A program made the position numbers and the translations under genes. Below, in pieces: positions 22,273 through 36,024 of a DNA stretch of 64,000 nucleotides. The notes under the pieces are model-generated. The model was not told the DNA's origin. It did not search any database and saw only the letters and a program-made list of their open reading frames with translations. Origin of the DNA: Berghia stephanieae (Eukaryota; Mollusca; Gastropoda; Nudibranchia; Aeolidiidae). Location: assembly GCA_034508935.3 (NCBI GenBank), contig CM067451.1, positions 47,308,130 to 47,372,129 of the forward strand. Reading direction: 5' to 3'. The stretch's first letter is position 1. Every line of letters begins with the position of its first letter.

Positions 22273-22589
22273 TCAACAATGTACGAAGTGGTTATTCAGT
22301 ATCAGTTTAGTGCTTTGCCACTATTCAGTATCCATAAGGAACTCATTTTTATAGAGAGAGTGAAAAGTGCGACAATCTCGGTTGAATGTAAATAAACTGC
22401 TGACCTACTTCCAGATTGAACATGTGCAGTAACTGACAGCCCGATTCAAAGCTGTAAAAATATTTTGATCGTAATTTTTAAAAATTTCTGTTATTGTGCA
22501 ATTAACATAGTTCAAAATATCAAAATAAGAGTGGCGTTCAAATACATTTTTAATGTCTGAATAGACATGATTAAATGTCACTAAATGTT

Positions 22590-22672
22590 GAGTGACACCA
22601 TGGCTTGGTGGATATAAGCTGTTTGACTCTGAGCTTAAGGTTCGAGAGTTCAAATCCCGGTAGGGGTAACTT
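22590..22672 (+). repeat. tRNA-derived SINE-like segment
   Basis: A D-arm-like gcttggtggatataagc and a B-box-like gagttcaaatcccgg are spaced as in a tRNA, followed by T-rich sequence. The acceptor and anticodon stems do not pair well, so a SINE head is more likely than a tRNA gene. Confidence 0.5.
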
Positions 22673-22796
22673 TTGTTTTTTTTTCCCCTCAATATTTTTT
22701 TATTCCTTCTGTCTATTGATATTTTCTAAACTTTTGTTTTAATAATTTTATTTGCTTGTAATATACTTTAATGTTGATATTATACTGTTGTTCTTT

Positions 22797-23199
22797 TATT
22801 ATTATTATTATTATTATTATATTATTATTATATTATTATTATTATTATATTATTTCTACTTACTGACTATTATCATTATTGTTTTGTTTAATCGTCATCT
22901 CATCATATTATGATGATTATTATTATTATTTTTAACTAAGTATGATAATTGATCATTATCGATTTATTGATATTTTTGTGTTATCATTCGTTTTGTTTTC
23001 ATTATTGTGTCTTCTATTGTTTATTATTTTAAAATTAGTGTTTTTTATTTGTTGTTGTTCTTTTGTTGTTGTTGTTGTTTGTTTTTATTTTGTCTCTAAA
23101 AATACTTGATTCATCATAAATCATTTTTTAATTGAGCGATGTACTTCCGTGAATTAATTGCCGTATTATATTGAAATTTACGTGACAATAATAATGATA

Positions 23200-23278
<79 letters not shown>

Positions 23279-23298
23279 TAATAATAATAATAATAATG

Positions 23299-23340
<42 letters not shown>

Positions 23341-23345
23341 TGAAT
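22797..23345. repeat. ATT/AAT microsatellite region
   Basis: (ATT)n at about 22797-22856 and 22913-22930, and (AAT)n at about 23183-23341, in AT-rich filler. The two tracts are complementary and could pair across about 300 bases. No gene is seen. Confidence 0.93.
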
Positions 23346-23390
23346 ATTATACAATTGACATCTATTTAATGAATACAGGTGGTATTTTCA

Positions 23391-23640
23391 GGGTGTTTCT
23401 TTTTTTACGAAACCTGCCAAAACACGGCGAAACCCGACAAAGTTATGGGAAGTAGGTGGGGAGTGAACCTGGGACTCAGGGAAGTGTACACCATTGATGA
23501 GTGAACCTGGACTGGGTTTCGTAAACGAAAAAAGTAATTAACTTTTTTACAAACCCGACAATATCCGACAAAGTTATGGAAATAAAGTAGGCAACAGTGG
23601 GGGAGTGAACCCGAGACTCAGGGAAGTGTACACTATTGGG
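23391..23640. repeat. higher-order satellite, block A2
   Basis: Two to three modules of the hairpin-bearing satellite (tttttacgaaacctgcc, gggagtgaacctgggactca, ggaagtgtacac). It is cut by the gypsy element at 23641 and resumes at 28859. Confidence 0.88.
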
Positions 23641-23874
23641 TGTCATGTTCTTTATTTTACATGATTAACAAATTTGAACAAGATGTAGTTCGATTTCACA
23701 ATGATACTTTATTCTTTGACTTTTACATAGGCTGTCTATTTTTGGGAACCGGGAACGGATCCTAGTTTCGCTTTCGTACGGGACAATAACAATAACATCT
23801 TCCATACACTAATTTGGTATATCTAATTATTATCGTGAATGCTTACATTTTTCAGGTATAGGAATTATATGACA
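23641..23874 (-). repeat. 3' LTR of gypsy element 1
   Basis: 234 bp, TG...CA ends, nearly identical to 28622-28853. Confidence 0.93.
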
Positions 23875-26800
23875 TCCCTCTTCTTTAAGATAAAGATTTA
23901 CATTTACTATAACTCAAAGTAGGCTTTAATCTAAGCTGCTCTTAACAACAACATACAGTTATAACTGTGCACACATACTGATCCATATTTTCATTCTCGA
24001 AAAAAAAAATAAAATTATTTGACTTAGTATGGCTAACAATATTAATGACTTATCTCTATTCTATTTAATTATTCTCGACAGTAAATTAGGTATATAATCC
24101 ATATATTGTTTCTGGTTGGTAGTCCGGTAATCAAAAATGTTTCTGGTAACTGGTAGGTAATCCATTCGAAAAGGTTTGTGTTTGTTGTCTAACTAACCAC
24201 AATCTATGAAATATGTACAGCTACTGCACATATGCATAGCTCTAGCAGCTTTAACTAGTGTCTAATGGACCTAGTGTGTTTTTTTTTTTTTTTTGTTTTT
24301 TTGCAAATTGGCTGTGGACGTCGATTTTATTTCATTTTCCTTAACAATGGCCATGCCTATGATGTGTATTTTGAAGGTTTTATAACAGTACGTCCACTTC
24401 AAGTAGTGTATGGATGTGGTTTGATGGCGTGTTCCTGTGGAGACACGTTGTCTCCACGAACAGGCGTGCGTTCGTGCACTGGCTGTTCTCGCGAAGGTGA
24501 GCATGGGGGCTCGACCATCGCATTTGGAGGTTTCTCATGTAGTTTGCCTTGTGGGTCGTTGAGAGGCATATTGTTACCGTTCGTTTTTGGCTTGTTGAAG
24601 AATGGAACGTCTCTAAGCTGGTTTCTGTTTCGACGAATATTTTGTCCAGTGTTTGATTGGACAATGTATGATCTGGGTGTTTATGTTTGTGTACTATCTT
24701 CCCCGGTATCCATCTCTTTGTGGATTGGTCTTGGTAAACAATCGGTTGTTCGTTGTCGAGAGCTGTTAATGGGCGTGCAGCTCTATTGTAGTGGCGTGCA
24801 GCTCTATTGTAGTGGCAGTGCGGCTCTATTGTAGTGGCGTGCAGCTCTATTGTAGTGGCGTGCAGCTCTATTGTAGTAGTGAGCTTGTTGTTGTTGCCTT
24901 TGTTCCAGTGCTTTGGTTGTGGAATTGAAGTTGTTTGGTTTTGTTGGTCGTCGTGGAAGACCATCACTCAGGGTTCGATTGAGTAAGTTTGTGCGGGCGA
25001 TGGGGTGTTATTATCGATAGGGGTATTGCGTAGTGCAATCATTGACAGATATGGGTCTGAGTTTGATTCCATAGCTTTCAGTAAAGTTCTTTTTACAATC
25101 TTTACTTGACTCTGATGAACCCATTACTTTGTGGGTAGTGTGGGGAGCTTGTTTTGTGTCGGATGTTGTAGCTGTTGATTAGGTCTTTGTATGCGTTGCC
25201 GATGAAGTGAGGGCCATTGTCTGATCGGATGACGGCTGGTATTCCATGTTCGCTAATTATCTGCTTTGTGAGAGTTGCCACCTTTTGGCTCGTGCTTTGG
25301 CCTCTGGGTATTTTCCTAACAAAGGGAAATTTGGAGAAGTAGTCAGACACCAGTAAGTATTCTTCCCCTTTCAGGTAGAATAAGTCTGTTCCTATGGTGT
25401 GCCATGGCCCTGGGGGTATTTCAGTCTGTACCAGGGGTTCTTTTTAGTTGGGCTGGTTGGAGGGTTTGCAGGTGTTGCATGCCTTGGTGATCTCTTCGAT
25501 ATCTCGGTTGATGTTTCTCCAGTAGACTGAGTCCGGGCGCGCAGTTTTGTCTTTCAATTCCGAGATGTGGTTCATGCAGTTTCTGGAGTATCTCTTTTTT
25601 CATGGATGTGGGTATGATTACTCTGCGATTTTTCATGAGGATCCCCTCTTCCAGACCGATCTCGTCGCGGTAATTCCAGTAAGGTTTCGTGAGAACGGAG
25701 GTCTCATGTATTTTCTCAGGCCATCCCGTGAAGACGATCTCCTTGAGCGCATTCAGCTCATGGTCCTTGGCTGTCTCCTCCCGGATTCTCTGCAAGATGT
25801 TTTTGCTGAATTGAGGCATTACTTCGTGGATTTTTACATCCATGTCTTTAATTTGATCATTTTTCTCTGGTGACAGCCTGGATAAAGCATCTGCAATTTG
25901 CATGTCTTTCCCGGGGATGTAGATGAGGTTAAGATCATATGGCTGTATCCTTAACAGCATGCGTTGTAGTCTAGGGGTGCTGCTTTCAGGTGCTTTAATT
26001 GGATCGTTGTGAGTGGCTTATGGTCAGTTTCAACAGAAATTGTTGTCCATATACGTACGTGTGAAACCGTTCACACCGTAGACAACTGCGAGTAGCTCTC
26101 TCTCTATGTTCGCGTACCTTGTCTCTTCGTCTGTTAATGCTTTGCTGGCGAAGGCGACTGGCTGGCCATCTTGTAGGAGTGTGGCACCCAGTCCCTTCAG
26201 TGAGCTGTCGACCTGTAATGTTATCGGCTTTTTACTGTCAAAAATATGCCAGTGTTGTGTGACTTGAGATTGCTTCTTTGATTTTCCTGAAAGCGTCATC
26301 GTGGCTGGCATTCCAATCAAAGTTGTGCCCCTTTTTATAAGATCCCTGAGGGGTGCGGTGAGGTCACTAGCTCCTTTGATGAAGGTACTCATGTATGTTG
26401 TAGTCCAAGGAATGATTGCAGCTCCTGAGTGTTTGTCGGAGGTGCCATGTTTTGCAGTGCTGACACCTGTCTGGATCTCGTTTTGCCCCGTCTTCGGTGC
26501 ATATTATTCCGTAGAATTTAATCTCTTTCTGTTTGATTTTGCATTTTTCGGGTTCAATTTGAGACCGGTTTCTTGGCATTTGTTTATCATTCCCTTCAGG
26601 TTGTCATCATGTTCTGTTTCTGTCTTCCAGCAAACAACGATGTCATCTGAATTCCGACGACTCCGGGGCAGCCTTCGAACGTCTGGTGATTTTCATTTGG
26701 AAGATATCCTGACTCATCTTTAAACCGAAAGGACATCGTAAGAAACGATATCTGCCGAAAGGAGTGTTAAAGGTGGTGAGGTAGCTGGATTCTTCTTCGA

Positions 26801-28621
26801 GTTCAATATTCCAATATCCGCATTTTGCGTCGAGAATCGAGAAATATTTTGCCCCGGACAGTTTCGGTAGGATCTCTTCGAGTGTTGGTGTGACATAATG
26901 TTCTCTTCTTATCGCTTTATTGAGGTCCTTTGGGTCCAGGCATAATCTCATCGCTTTTCTCCCGGTATACAAGACTGTTGACCCATTTTGTTGGTTCACC
27001 TTCACGTACTTTGGTAATTATTTCATTTTCGCACATTTCATCCAATTCCTTCTTTATTTTGTCTTTTAGCGTGATGGGTACTTTTCTTTGAGCATGTATC
27101 ACCGGAGGGACATTTGGATCGACGTGTATCTTATATTTCCCCTCGAATTTGCCAATACCATCGAAAGTTTCTGGAAAGTTCTGGATCAGATTTTCTTTGG
27201 AGTCAGTTTTATTTTCCTGTATCTGGCAGTTTAGAGTAACAAGATTCAATTTCTCTGCTGATGGTAACCCCATTATTGATGCTCCTTCATCTTCTGTGAC
27301 ATAGAATGTTGCTGAATGCTTTATTTTGTTGTACTGACATTCAATTTGGCATGTTCCAAACTGTTGTCTTATGGCCACCATAGCCAGTCAATATTTTGTG
27401 AGATGGAGTGAGTGAGGTTGGTTTCCCATCTTTGTCGATGTCGTCGGGGAACATTTGTTTGAAAAGTCTCAAGGGCAGTGCATTTCCTTGAGCGCCTGTG
27501 TCTATCTTGACTTTGAGTGTAGTTTTTGTTGTCTTGTATTGTGGCAAGTCGATTTGTATATATGCGAATGCTTCATCCCTCTTCTTTTTATTGAGTCTAT
27601 TGTCTGGAATTCGATGCAATCGAACATTACTTCTTCACCAGAATCGGACTGCTCACGAACTTCGTGTACGGATTTTGATTTTGTTTGGTTGTATTTTAGC
27701 TTCTTGCAGACTTTGGCAAAATGGTTCGGTTTTTTGCAGTAGTTGCATGTTTTGTTTCGAGCAGGGCATTTCGTCGGATGGTGAGCCGTGCCATCACAGT
27801 TGAGGCAGTGAGAGAAGTTTGGTTTGGTTTGGTGAGTGGGTGCTTTGGTACCTTTTCGGTGTCCGACAGGACGGTGTCCTGAGTCTTTTCTGAAGGTATT
27901 TATATCAACATGATTGACTTGCGGCGCGTTTTGAATGCTAGATAACTGATGACCTGTTGCCTCAATTGATCGTGCTATGTCTAACGCTTTGTCCAGTTGA
28001 ATGTCCTCATCTTGGAGCAACCGTTCACGTATTTTGTCGTTTTTCGTCCCGAATATGATTCTATCTCGGATGAGGGAGTTTTTTATTTCGCCATAATCAC
28101 ATTCCTTTGCGATCAGTCGTAATTCGGTGACAAACTGGTCTTTGTCTCATTCTCTTTTTGGAGGCGGGAGTTGAAACGATATCTGGCCATGATTGTGTTC
28201 TTTTCAGGTTGGCAGTATTCACTGAATTTGTCAAACAGCGTCTGTACTGGAGTGTCTGTTGCCAATGACCAGGTATTATAAATATCACGTCCTGCTTGTC
28301 CAATGTAAAGTAGAAAGTAGCTCGATTTTTGCTCATCTTTCTTTTCGGCTAACGGACCCGTTAGAAGGAGTTTCATATGTTGGCTCCAAGATCGCCAGTT
28401 TTCTGCGATATTGCCGCTTTCAAAATCCATGGATGGCGGTTTAAGTGCATCCATTGTGCTTCGAATGATTGAACTTGATTTTCTGACCTGACTGTTACGA
28501 TAACCTTGAGTTTCTGTACTGACTGAGACTTGATTTTCTGTTCAGATCGGGTGATTTCGATTTTCCTACGCAATATCAATAAATAACAGTGTAAATGTAC
28601 TTATAAACTTGCCTGACACCA

Positions 28622-28853
28622 TGTCATGTTCTTTATTTTACATGATTAACAAATTTAACAAGATGTAGTTCGATTTCACAATGATACTTTATTCTTTAAC
28701 TTTTACATAGGCTGTCTATTTTTGGGAACCGGGAACGGATCCTAGTTTCGCTTTCGTACGGGACAATAACAATAACATCTTCCATACACTAATTTGGTAT
28801 ATCTAATTATTATCGTGAATGTTACATTTTTCAGGTCTAGGAATTATATGACA
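28622..28853 (-). repeat. 5' LTR of gypsy element 1
   Basis: 232 bp. Inward of it, on the minus strand, tggtgtcaggcaag lies where a tRNA primer site is expected. Confidence 0.93.
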
Positions 28854-28858
28854 TTGGG

Positions 28859-31800
28859 GAGTAAACCTAAGTCTATGGTTTTTCGGCGGGTTGGCGTTCG
28901 TAAAAAAGTAATTGCTTCTTTCTCGTCTGGTACCCAACTCCCATAGTCCGGCTTCATTTCCCACTGGTATCCATCTTCCATAGTCCCAGGTTCATTTCCA
29001 CTGATTTCCTCTTCTCACTGTCCCAGGTTCACTCCCAACCAGTGTGCACTTCCCTGAGTCCCGGTTCATTGCCCAATGGTGCCCACTTCCCATAACTTTT
29101 GACAATTTCGGTAGGTTTCGAAATAAAAGTACAGTCTGAGCTCACTGTCCACTGGTATCAACCTCCCGCAGTCCCAGGTCCAATGCTAATCGGTGTCCGA
29201 ATCCCAGATTCACTCCCCACTGCTGCCTGCTTCCCATAACTTTGGCGGGTTTCGTAAAAAAGTAATTCCCCCTCCCCCTTGGTCTTGCTTTTTTACAAAA
29301 TCCAGAGTCCCAGGTTCACTCCCCACAAGTGTACACTTCCCTGAATCTCAGGATCACCCCCCACTGTTGCCTACTTCAATAACTTTGTCGGATATTGCCA
29401 GGTTTCGTTGGGTTTCGTAAAAAAGTAATTGCTTTTATATGAAACTCGCTGAAACCCGCCGAAAACCAGAGTCTCAGGTTCACTCCCTACTGGTGTACAC
29501 TTCCATGAATCTCAAGTTAACCCCCCAATGTTGCCTACTTCCCATAACTTTGTCGGATATTGCCGGGTTTCGTGAAAAAGCAATTGCTTTTATATGAAAC
29601 TCGCTGAAACCCGCTGAGAACCAGAGTCTCAGGTTCACTCCCCAATGGTGTATACTTCCATGAATCTCAGGTTCAATCCCCACTGTTGCCAACTTCAATA
29701 ACTTTGTCGGATATTGCCAGGTTTCGTAAAAAGGTACTTGCTTTTATGTGAAACTCGCTGAAACCTGCCGAAAACCATAGTCTCAGGTTCACTCCCCACT
29801 GGTGTACACTTCCCCGAATCTCAGGTTCACTCCCCACTGTTGCCTACCACCCATAACTTTCTCGGATATTGCCAGGTTTTCGTCGGGTTTCGTAAAAAAG
29901 TAATTGCTTTTATATGAAATTATCTGAAGCCCGCCGAAAACCATAGTCTCAGGTTCAGTCCCCACGCTTTGCCTACTTTCCACAACTTTGCCGCATATTG
30001 TCGGGTTTCGTAAAAAATTAACTCCCCCCCCCCCCATTTTGTTACTGCTGTTTTACACAACCCAGAGTCCCGGTTCACTCCCCACTGGTGTACACTTAGG
30101 TTCATCCCTTTCCCCCCCCCCCCCTCCCCCTACACAAACACACACACACACACACGCTGCTGCCTACCTCCCATAACTTTGTCGGATATTAGCAGGTGTC
30201 GTCGGGTTTCGTAAAAAAGTAATTGCTTTTTATTACGAAACCCGCCGAAACCCAGTCCCAGGTTCACTCCCCACAGGTGTACACTTCTCTGAGTCCCAGA
30301 TTCACTCCCACAGCTGCCCTCTTCCCATAACTTTGTCAGGTTTCGGGAAAAAAACACCGTATTATAGTGAAAAACCACTATTCAGTGTCAGATACTGAAT
30401 AGTACAAACCACTATTCAGTATCAGATACTTAGTAGTACAAAACCACTATTCAGTGTCAGATACAGAATAGTACAAACCGGTGTGTCTTTTTTACGAAAC
30501 CCGCCGAAACCCGCCGAAACCCTGCGAAACCCGCCGAAACCCGCCGAAACCGACGAAACACGACGAATCCCGACAAAGTTATGGAAGTAGGTGGCACTGG
30601 GGAGTGAATCCAGAACTCAGGGAAGTGTACACCATTGGGGAGTGAACCTGGGACTGGGTTTCGGCGGGTTTCGTAAAAAAGAACCAGTGCTTTTTTACGA
30701 AACCCGCCGAAACCCGCCGAAACCCGGCGAAACCCGACAATATCCAGCAAAGTTATGGGAAGTAGACAACTGTGGGGAGTGAACTCGAGACTCAGGGAAG
30801 TGTACACCAGTCGGGAGTGAACCTGAGACTAAGGTTATCGGCCGGTTTCGGCGGGTTTAGTAAAAAAGAATTAGTGCTTTTTTACGAAACCCGCCGAAAC
30901 CCGGCGAAACCCGACAATATACAGCAAAGTTATGGGAAGTAGACAACTGTGGGGAGTGAACCCGAGACTCAGGGAAGTGTACATCAGTCGGGAGTGAACC
31001 TGAGACTAAGGTTATCGGCCGGTTTCGGCGGGTTTCGTAAAAAAGAATTAGTGCTTTATTACGAAACCCGCCGAGACCCGACAATATCCGGCAAAGTTAT
31101 GGGAGTTTGGCAACATTGGGGGATGATCCTGGGAGTCAGGGAATTGCACACCAGTGGGGAGTTAACCTGGGACTGTGTGAAAAGGATATCAGTGGGAAAT
31201 AAACCTGGGACTAAAGGGAGATGGATACCATTGAAAGTTGAAGCCAGATATGGGAGTTGAGTACCAGAGGAGAATAAACCTGACCCTATAGAAGGTGGGC
31301 GCCAGTGGGGAGTGAACCTGGGACTCAGGAATTGCACACCCGTGGGGAGTTAACCTGGGACTGTGTAAAAAGGATATCAGTGGGAAATAAACCTGGGACT
31401 AAAGGGAGATGGATACCATTGAAAGTTGAAGCCGGGTATGAGAGTTTGGTACCAGAGGAGAATGAACCTGACACTATAGAAGGTGGGCGCCAGTGGGAGT
31501 GAACCTGGGATTCAGGGAATTACACACCAGTGGGGATCTAACCTGGGAATATATAAAAAGGATATCAGTGGGAAATAAACCTGGACTAAAGGGAGATAGA
31601 TACCATTAAAATTTGAAGCTTGGTATGAGAGTTTGGTACCAGAGGAGAATGAACCTGACACTAAAAGAGGTGGGCGCCAGTGGGGAGTGAACCTGGGACT
31701 ATGTAAACAGGATATCAGTGGGGAAAAAAACCTGGGACTAAAGGGAGATGAATACCATTGAAAGTTGAAGCCGGATATGAGAGCTTGGTACCAGAGGAGA

Positions 31801-34554
31801 ATGAACCTGACACAAAAGGGGATGGGCGCCAGTGGGGAGTGAACCTGGGACTATGTAAACAGGATATCAGTGGGAAATAAACCTTCGACTAAAGGGACAT
31901 GGATACCATTGAAAGTTGAAACCGGATATGAAAGTTTGGTACCAGAGGAGAATGAACCTGACACTATAGGGGTGGGCGCCAGTGGGGAGTGAACCTGGGA
32001 CTATGTAAAAAGGATATCAGTAGGAAATAAATCTGGGACTAAAGGGAGGTGGATACCATTGGGAGTTAAAGCCGGATTTGGGAGTTGGGTACCAGAGGAG
32101 AGAGAAACCTGACACTATAGGAGGTGGGCGCCAGTGGGGAGTGAACCTGGGACTATGTAAAAAGGATATCAGTGAGAAATAAGCCTGGGACTAAAGGGAG
32201 ATGAATACCATTGAAAGTTGAAGCCGGATATGAGAGTTTGGTACCAGAGGAGAATGAACCTAACACTATAGGAGGTGGGCGCCAGTGGGGAGTGAACCTG
32301 GGACTATGTAAACAGGATATCAGTGGGAAATAAACCTAGGACTAAAGGGAGATGGATACCATTGAAAGTTGAAGCCGGATATGAAAGCTTGGTACCAGAG
32401 GAGAATGAACCTGACACTATAGGGGGTGGGCGCCAGTGGGGAGTGAACCTGGGACTATGTAAACAGGATATCAGTGGGAAATAAACCTTGGACTAAAGGG
32501 ACATGGATACCATTGAAAGTTGAAACCGGATATGAAAGTTTGGTACCGGAGGAGAATGAACCTGACACAATAGGAGGTGGGCGCCAGTGGAGAGTGAACC
32601 TGGGACTCAGGGAATTGCACACCAGTGGGGAGTTAACCTGGGAATATGTATAAAGGATATCAGTAGGAAATAAATCTGGAACTAAAGGGAGATGGATACC
32701 ATTGGGAGTTGAAGCCGGATTTATTTCCCACTGATATCCTTTTTTAGATATTCACAGGTTAACTCCCCACTGGTGTGCAATTCCCTGACTCCCAGGTTCA
32801 CTCTCCATTGGCGCCCACCTTTTATAGTGTCAGGTTCATTCTCCTCAGGTACCCAACTCCTATAGTTCGGCTCGGATACCCACAGTTATCCATCTCCCAC
32901 AGTCCCAGGTTAACTCCAAATTGGTGTGCACTTCCCTGAGTCCCAGGTTCAATCCACATTGGCGCCCACCTCCTATAGTGTCAGGTACATTCTCCTCTGG
33001 TACACAACTCCTATATCCAGCTTCAACTTTCAATGGTGTCCATCTCCCTTTAGTCCCAGGTTTATTTCCCACCGATATCCTTTTTACATTGTCCCAGGTT
33101 CACTCCCAACTGGCGCCCACCTCCTATAGTGTCAGGTTTCTCTCTCCTCTGGTACCCAACTCCCAAATCCGGCTTCAATTCCCAATGGTATCCTTTTCCT
33201 TTTAGTCCCAGATTTATTTCCTACTGATATTCTTTTTACATAGTCCCAGGTTCACTCCCCACTGGCGCCCACCCCCTATAGTGTCAGGTTCATTCTCCTC
33301 TGGTACCAAGCTCTGATATCCGGCTTCAACTTTCAATGGTATCCATCTCCCTTTAGTCCCAGGTTTATTTCCCACTGATATCCTGTTTACATAGTCCCAG
33401 GTTCACTCCCCACTGGCGCCCACCTTCTATAGTGTCAGGTTCATTCTCTTCTGGTACCAAACTTTCATATCCAGCTTCAACTTTCAATGGTATTCATCTC
33501 CCTTTAGTCCCAGGTTTTTTTACCCACTGATATCCTGTTTACATAGTCCCAGGTTCACTCCCCACTGGCGCCCACCTCCTATAATGTCAGGTTTCTCTCT
33601 CCTCTGGTACCCAACTCCCAAATCCGGCTTCAAATCCCAATGGTATCTACCTCCCTTTAGTCCCAGATTTATTTCCTACTGACATCCTTTTTACATAGTC
33701 CCAGGTTCACTCCCCACTGGCGCCCACCCCCCATAGTGTCAGTTTCATTCTCCTCTGGTACCAAGCTCTCATATCCGGCTTCAACTCCCAATGGTATCCA
33801 CCTCCCTTTAGTCCAGGTTTATTTCCCACTGATATCCTGTTTACATAGTCCCAGGTTCACTCCCCACTGGCGCCCGCCTCCTATAGTGTCAGGTTTCTCT
33901 CTCCCCTGGTACCCAACTCCCAAATCCGGCTTTAACTCCCAATGGTATCCATCTCCCTTTAGTCCCAGATTTATTTCCTACTGACCTCCTTTTTACATAG
34001 TCCCAGGTTCACTCCCCACTGGCGCCCACCCCCTATAGTGTCAGGTTCATTCTCCTCTGGTACCAAGCTCTCATATCCGGCTTCAACTTTCAATGGTATC
34101 CATCTCCCTTTAGTCCCAGGTTTATTTCCCACTGATATCCTTTTTACATATTCCCAGGTTAAATCCCCACTGGTGTGCAATTCCCTGAATCCCAGGTTTA
34201 CTCCCCACTGGCGCCCACCTTCTATAATGTCAGGTTCATTCTCCTCTGGTACCCAACTCCTATAGTTCGGCTCGGATACCCACAGTTATCCATCTCCCAC
34301 AGTCCAAGGTTAACTCCCAATTGGTGTGCACTTCCCTGAGTCACAGGTTCACTCCACACTGGCGCCCATAATCTATAGTGTCAGGTTCATTCTCCTCTGG
34401 TACTCAACTCCCATATCCGGCTTCAACTTTCAATGGTATCCATCTCCCTTTAGTCCCAGGTTTATTTCCCACTGAAATCCTTTTTACATAGTCCCAGGTT
34501 CACTCCCCACTGGCGCCCACCTTCTATAGTGTCAGGTTCATTCTCTTCTGGTAC
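28859..34554. repeat. higher-order satellite, block B
   Basis: 5.7 kb of the same composite satellite as block A. Minus-oriented modules run at about 28920-30350, plus-oriented ones at about 30490-32715, and minus-oriented ones again to 34554, with a head-to-head junction near 32720. Hairpin modules dominate 29.2-31.1 kb and the 150-bp units dominate 31.1-34.55 kb. A perfect 26-bp stem with an 8-base loop lies at 30656-30715. Three copies of ccactattcagt.tcagata with an inverted partner occur at about 30365-30475. Confidence 0.9.
30656..30715. repeat. perfect 26-bp-stem hairpin
   Basis: gggtttcggcgggtttcgta plus aaaaag, then loop aaccagtg, then the exact reverse complement. Shorter versions of the same hairpin occur in each module of blocks A, B and C. 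Confidence 0.9.
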
Positions 34555-34728
34555 TGTGGCGATCTCCGTTTCCTACGAACTACGAAGACTTACCACATAC
34601 TGCTGACTGCAAGACTACTCTACATGTCAGATCAGACAAAACGTAAACACGAGAGAACTCATTAAATTTATAAAATTCACTACACATTGCTTTCATTGTT
34701 TGTTGTTTCCAGTAAAGTAGATGCTACA
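34555..34728 (+). repeat. 5' LTR of gypsy element 2
   Basis: 174 bp, from tgtggcgatc to agatgctaca. Confidence 0.95.
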
Positions 34729-34827
34729 TTGGTGACCCCGACGTAAAACAACTTAAGAGATAGGTATATATTATTATTATTACTATTTACCAGTTCAACT
34801 CTTCACAAGAACATAATAATAATAAAC

Positions 34828-35511
34828 ATGTCTATCGACGCCGTAGCATTGAAATTGCCCACATTCTGGACCACTTGTCCTTCAGCGTGGTTTGCACAAA
34901 GCGAGGCACAATTTGCCTTACGTGATATAGCAAGCGATGAAACAAAGTACTACTATGTAGTGGCTGCCTTAGACTCAGACATAGCAACTAGAGCCCTTGC
35001 CATTCTATCATCACCACCCAAGGAAGGTAAATATGAAATACTGAAAAACTTCCTGCTGTCTGCGTTCGGCCTTTCGGAAACAGAGAGAGCGGAATCTCTA
35101 CTCAACATGAATGGTTTGGGCGACTTAAAGCCATCTGAGTTAATGGACAGGATGTTAGTGCTCCTCGGCAAACACAAGCCCTGTCTGCTCTTCAGACAGT
35201 TATTCTTAAGACAACTTCCAGCAAACATCAGACTTCCATTAGCAAACTCGTCCAACCTGGATGATTACAGGGCACTTGCCAGAGAAGCTGACAATTTTTT
35301 CTACGCTGCTCACTCAAACTCTAACTCCTTTTCAATTTCTGATACTACTTGTGAAGTTGACACACCAACCATGACCAGTGAAATAGATTCCCTCTGCTGG
35401 TACCATCAACGGTTTGGTTCAAATGCCCGTCGATGTGCACAAACATGCAAACTCTTCAATTCATTCAAGAAAAATAAGAAGAACCAGGGAAACGCCAAGC
35501 CGGGTCAACAG
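34828..35511 (+). CDS. gag of gypsy element 2
   Basis: 228 codons beginning MSIDAVALKLPTFWTTCPSA, a capsid-like helical region, and a C-terminal LCWYHQRFGSNARRCAQTC, a variant zinc-binding motif of this gypsy group. It is the capsid protein of the retrotransposon particle. It belongs to the element, not the host. Confidence 0.88.
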
Positions 35512-36024
35512 TAAATTCTGCTGTCGACCCGGATTCTTACTCAGCCAACGCGCCCACATCAAAAAATCTCCAACTCATCGTCGTCGATGAAAATTCAAAC
35601 CGACGTTTTTTAGTAGATACTGGAGCTCAAGTATCTGTCACACCCGCCTCTGCACCAGACAAAAGCTTGGGTTCCTCTGATCTCGCATTACAAGCTGCTA
35701 ATGGTTCTACGATAAAAACATACGGATGCTTTGAAACTAACATACGTATTGGATCGCGTTCATTCAATGCACGACTTATCAAAGCTGATGTCAAGCGTCC
35801 CCTACTTGGAGCAGATTTTCTACGTCATCATAATCTGCTTGTGGATATTCGTGGTCGACGCCTTATCGACGCTGAAACGTTTTCCCACGTACCTTGTTCA
35901 GTAAGTTCAGTTTGCGCAAACGCCGAACTCTCACCACTCGAGCCGAAATACAATACATTCAGAAAATTATTGAATAACTATCCAGAACTACTTCAACCAA
36001 CATTTTCAACGGCAACTATGAAAC

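Larger units (their letters stand above)
23641..28853 (-). mobile_element. Ty3/gypsy LTR retrotransposon 1 (broken)
   Basis: A 5.2-kb element with a 5-bp duplication ttggg on each side (23636-23640 and 28854-28858). LTRs of 234 and 232 bp begin tgtcatgttc and end ttatatgaca and differ at about four positions, so the insertion is fairly young. On the minus strand the parts are in gypsy order: gag with two CCHC knuckles (about 27.5-28.45 kb), protease, reverse transcriptase, RNase H and integrase (about 24.4-27.6 kb). A short tandem repeat of about 21 bp lies near 24773-24875, within the 3' part. The coding region is broken, with roughly ten breaks. It sits inside the higher-order satellite. 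Confidence 0.93.

Noticed and set aside
22590-22672. Functional tRNA gene
   Set aside because: D arm and B box are recognisable but acceptor and anticodon stems do not pair; a SINE head is more likely.
24773-24875. Separate satellite of gcgtgcagctctattgtagtg
   Set aside because: Only about five copies, all inside gypsy element 1; treated as an internal feature of that element.
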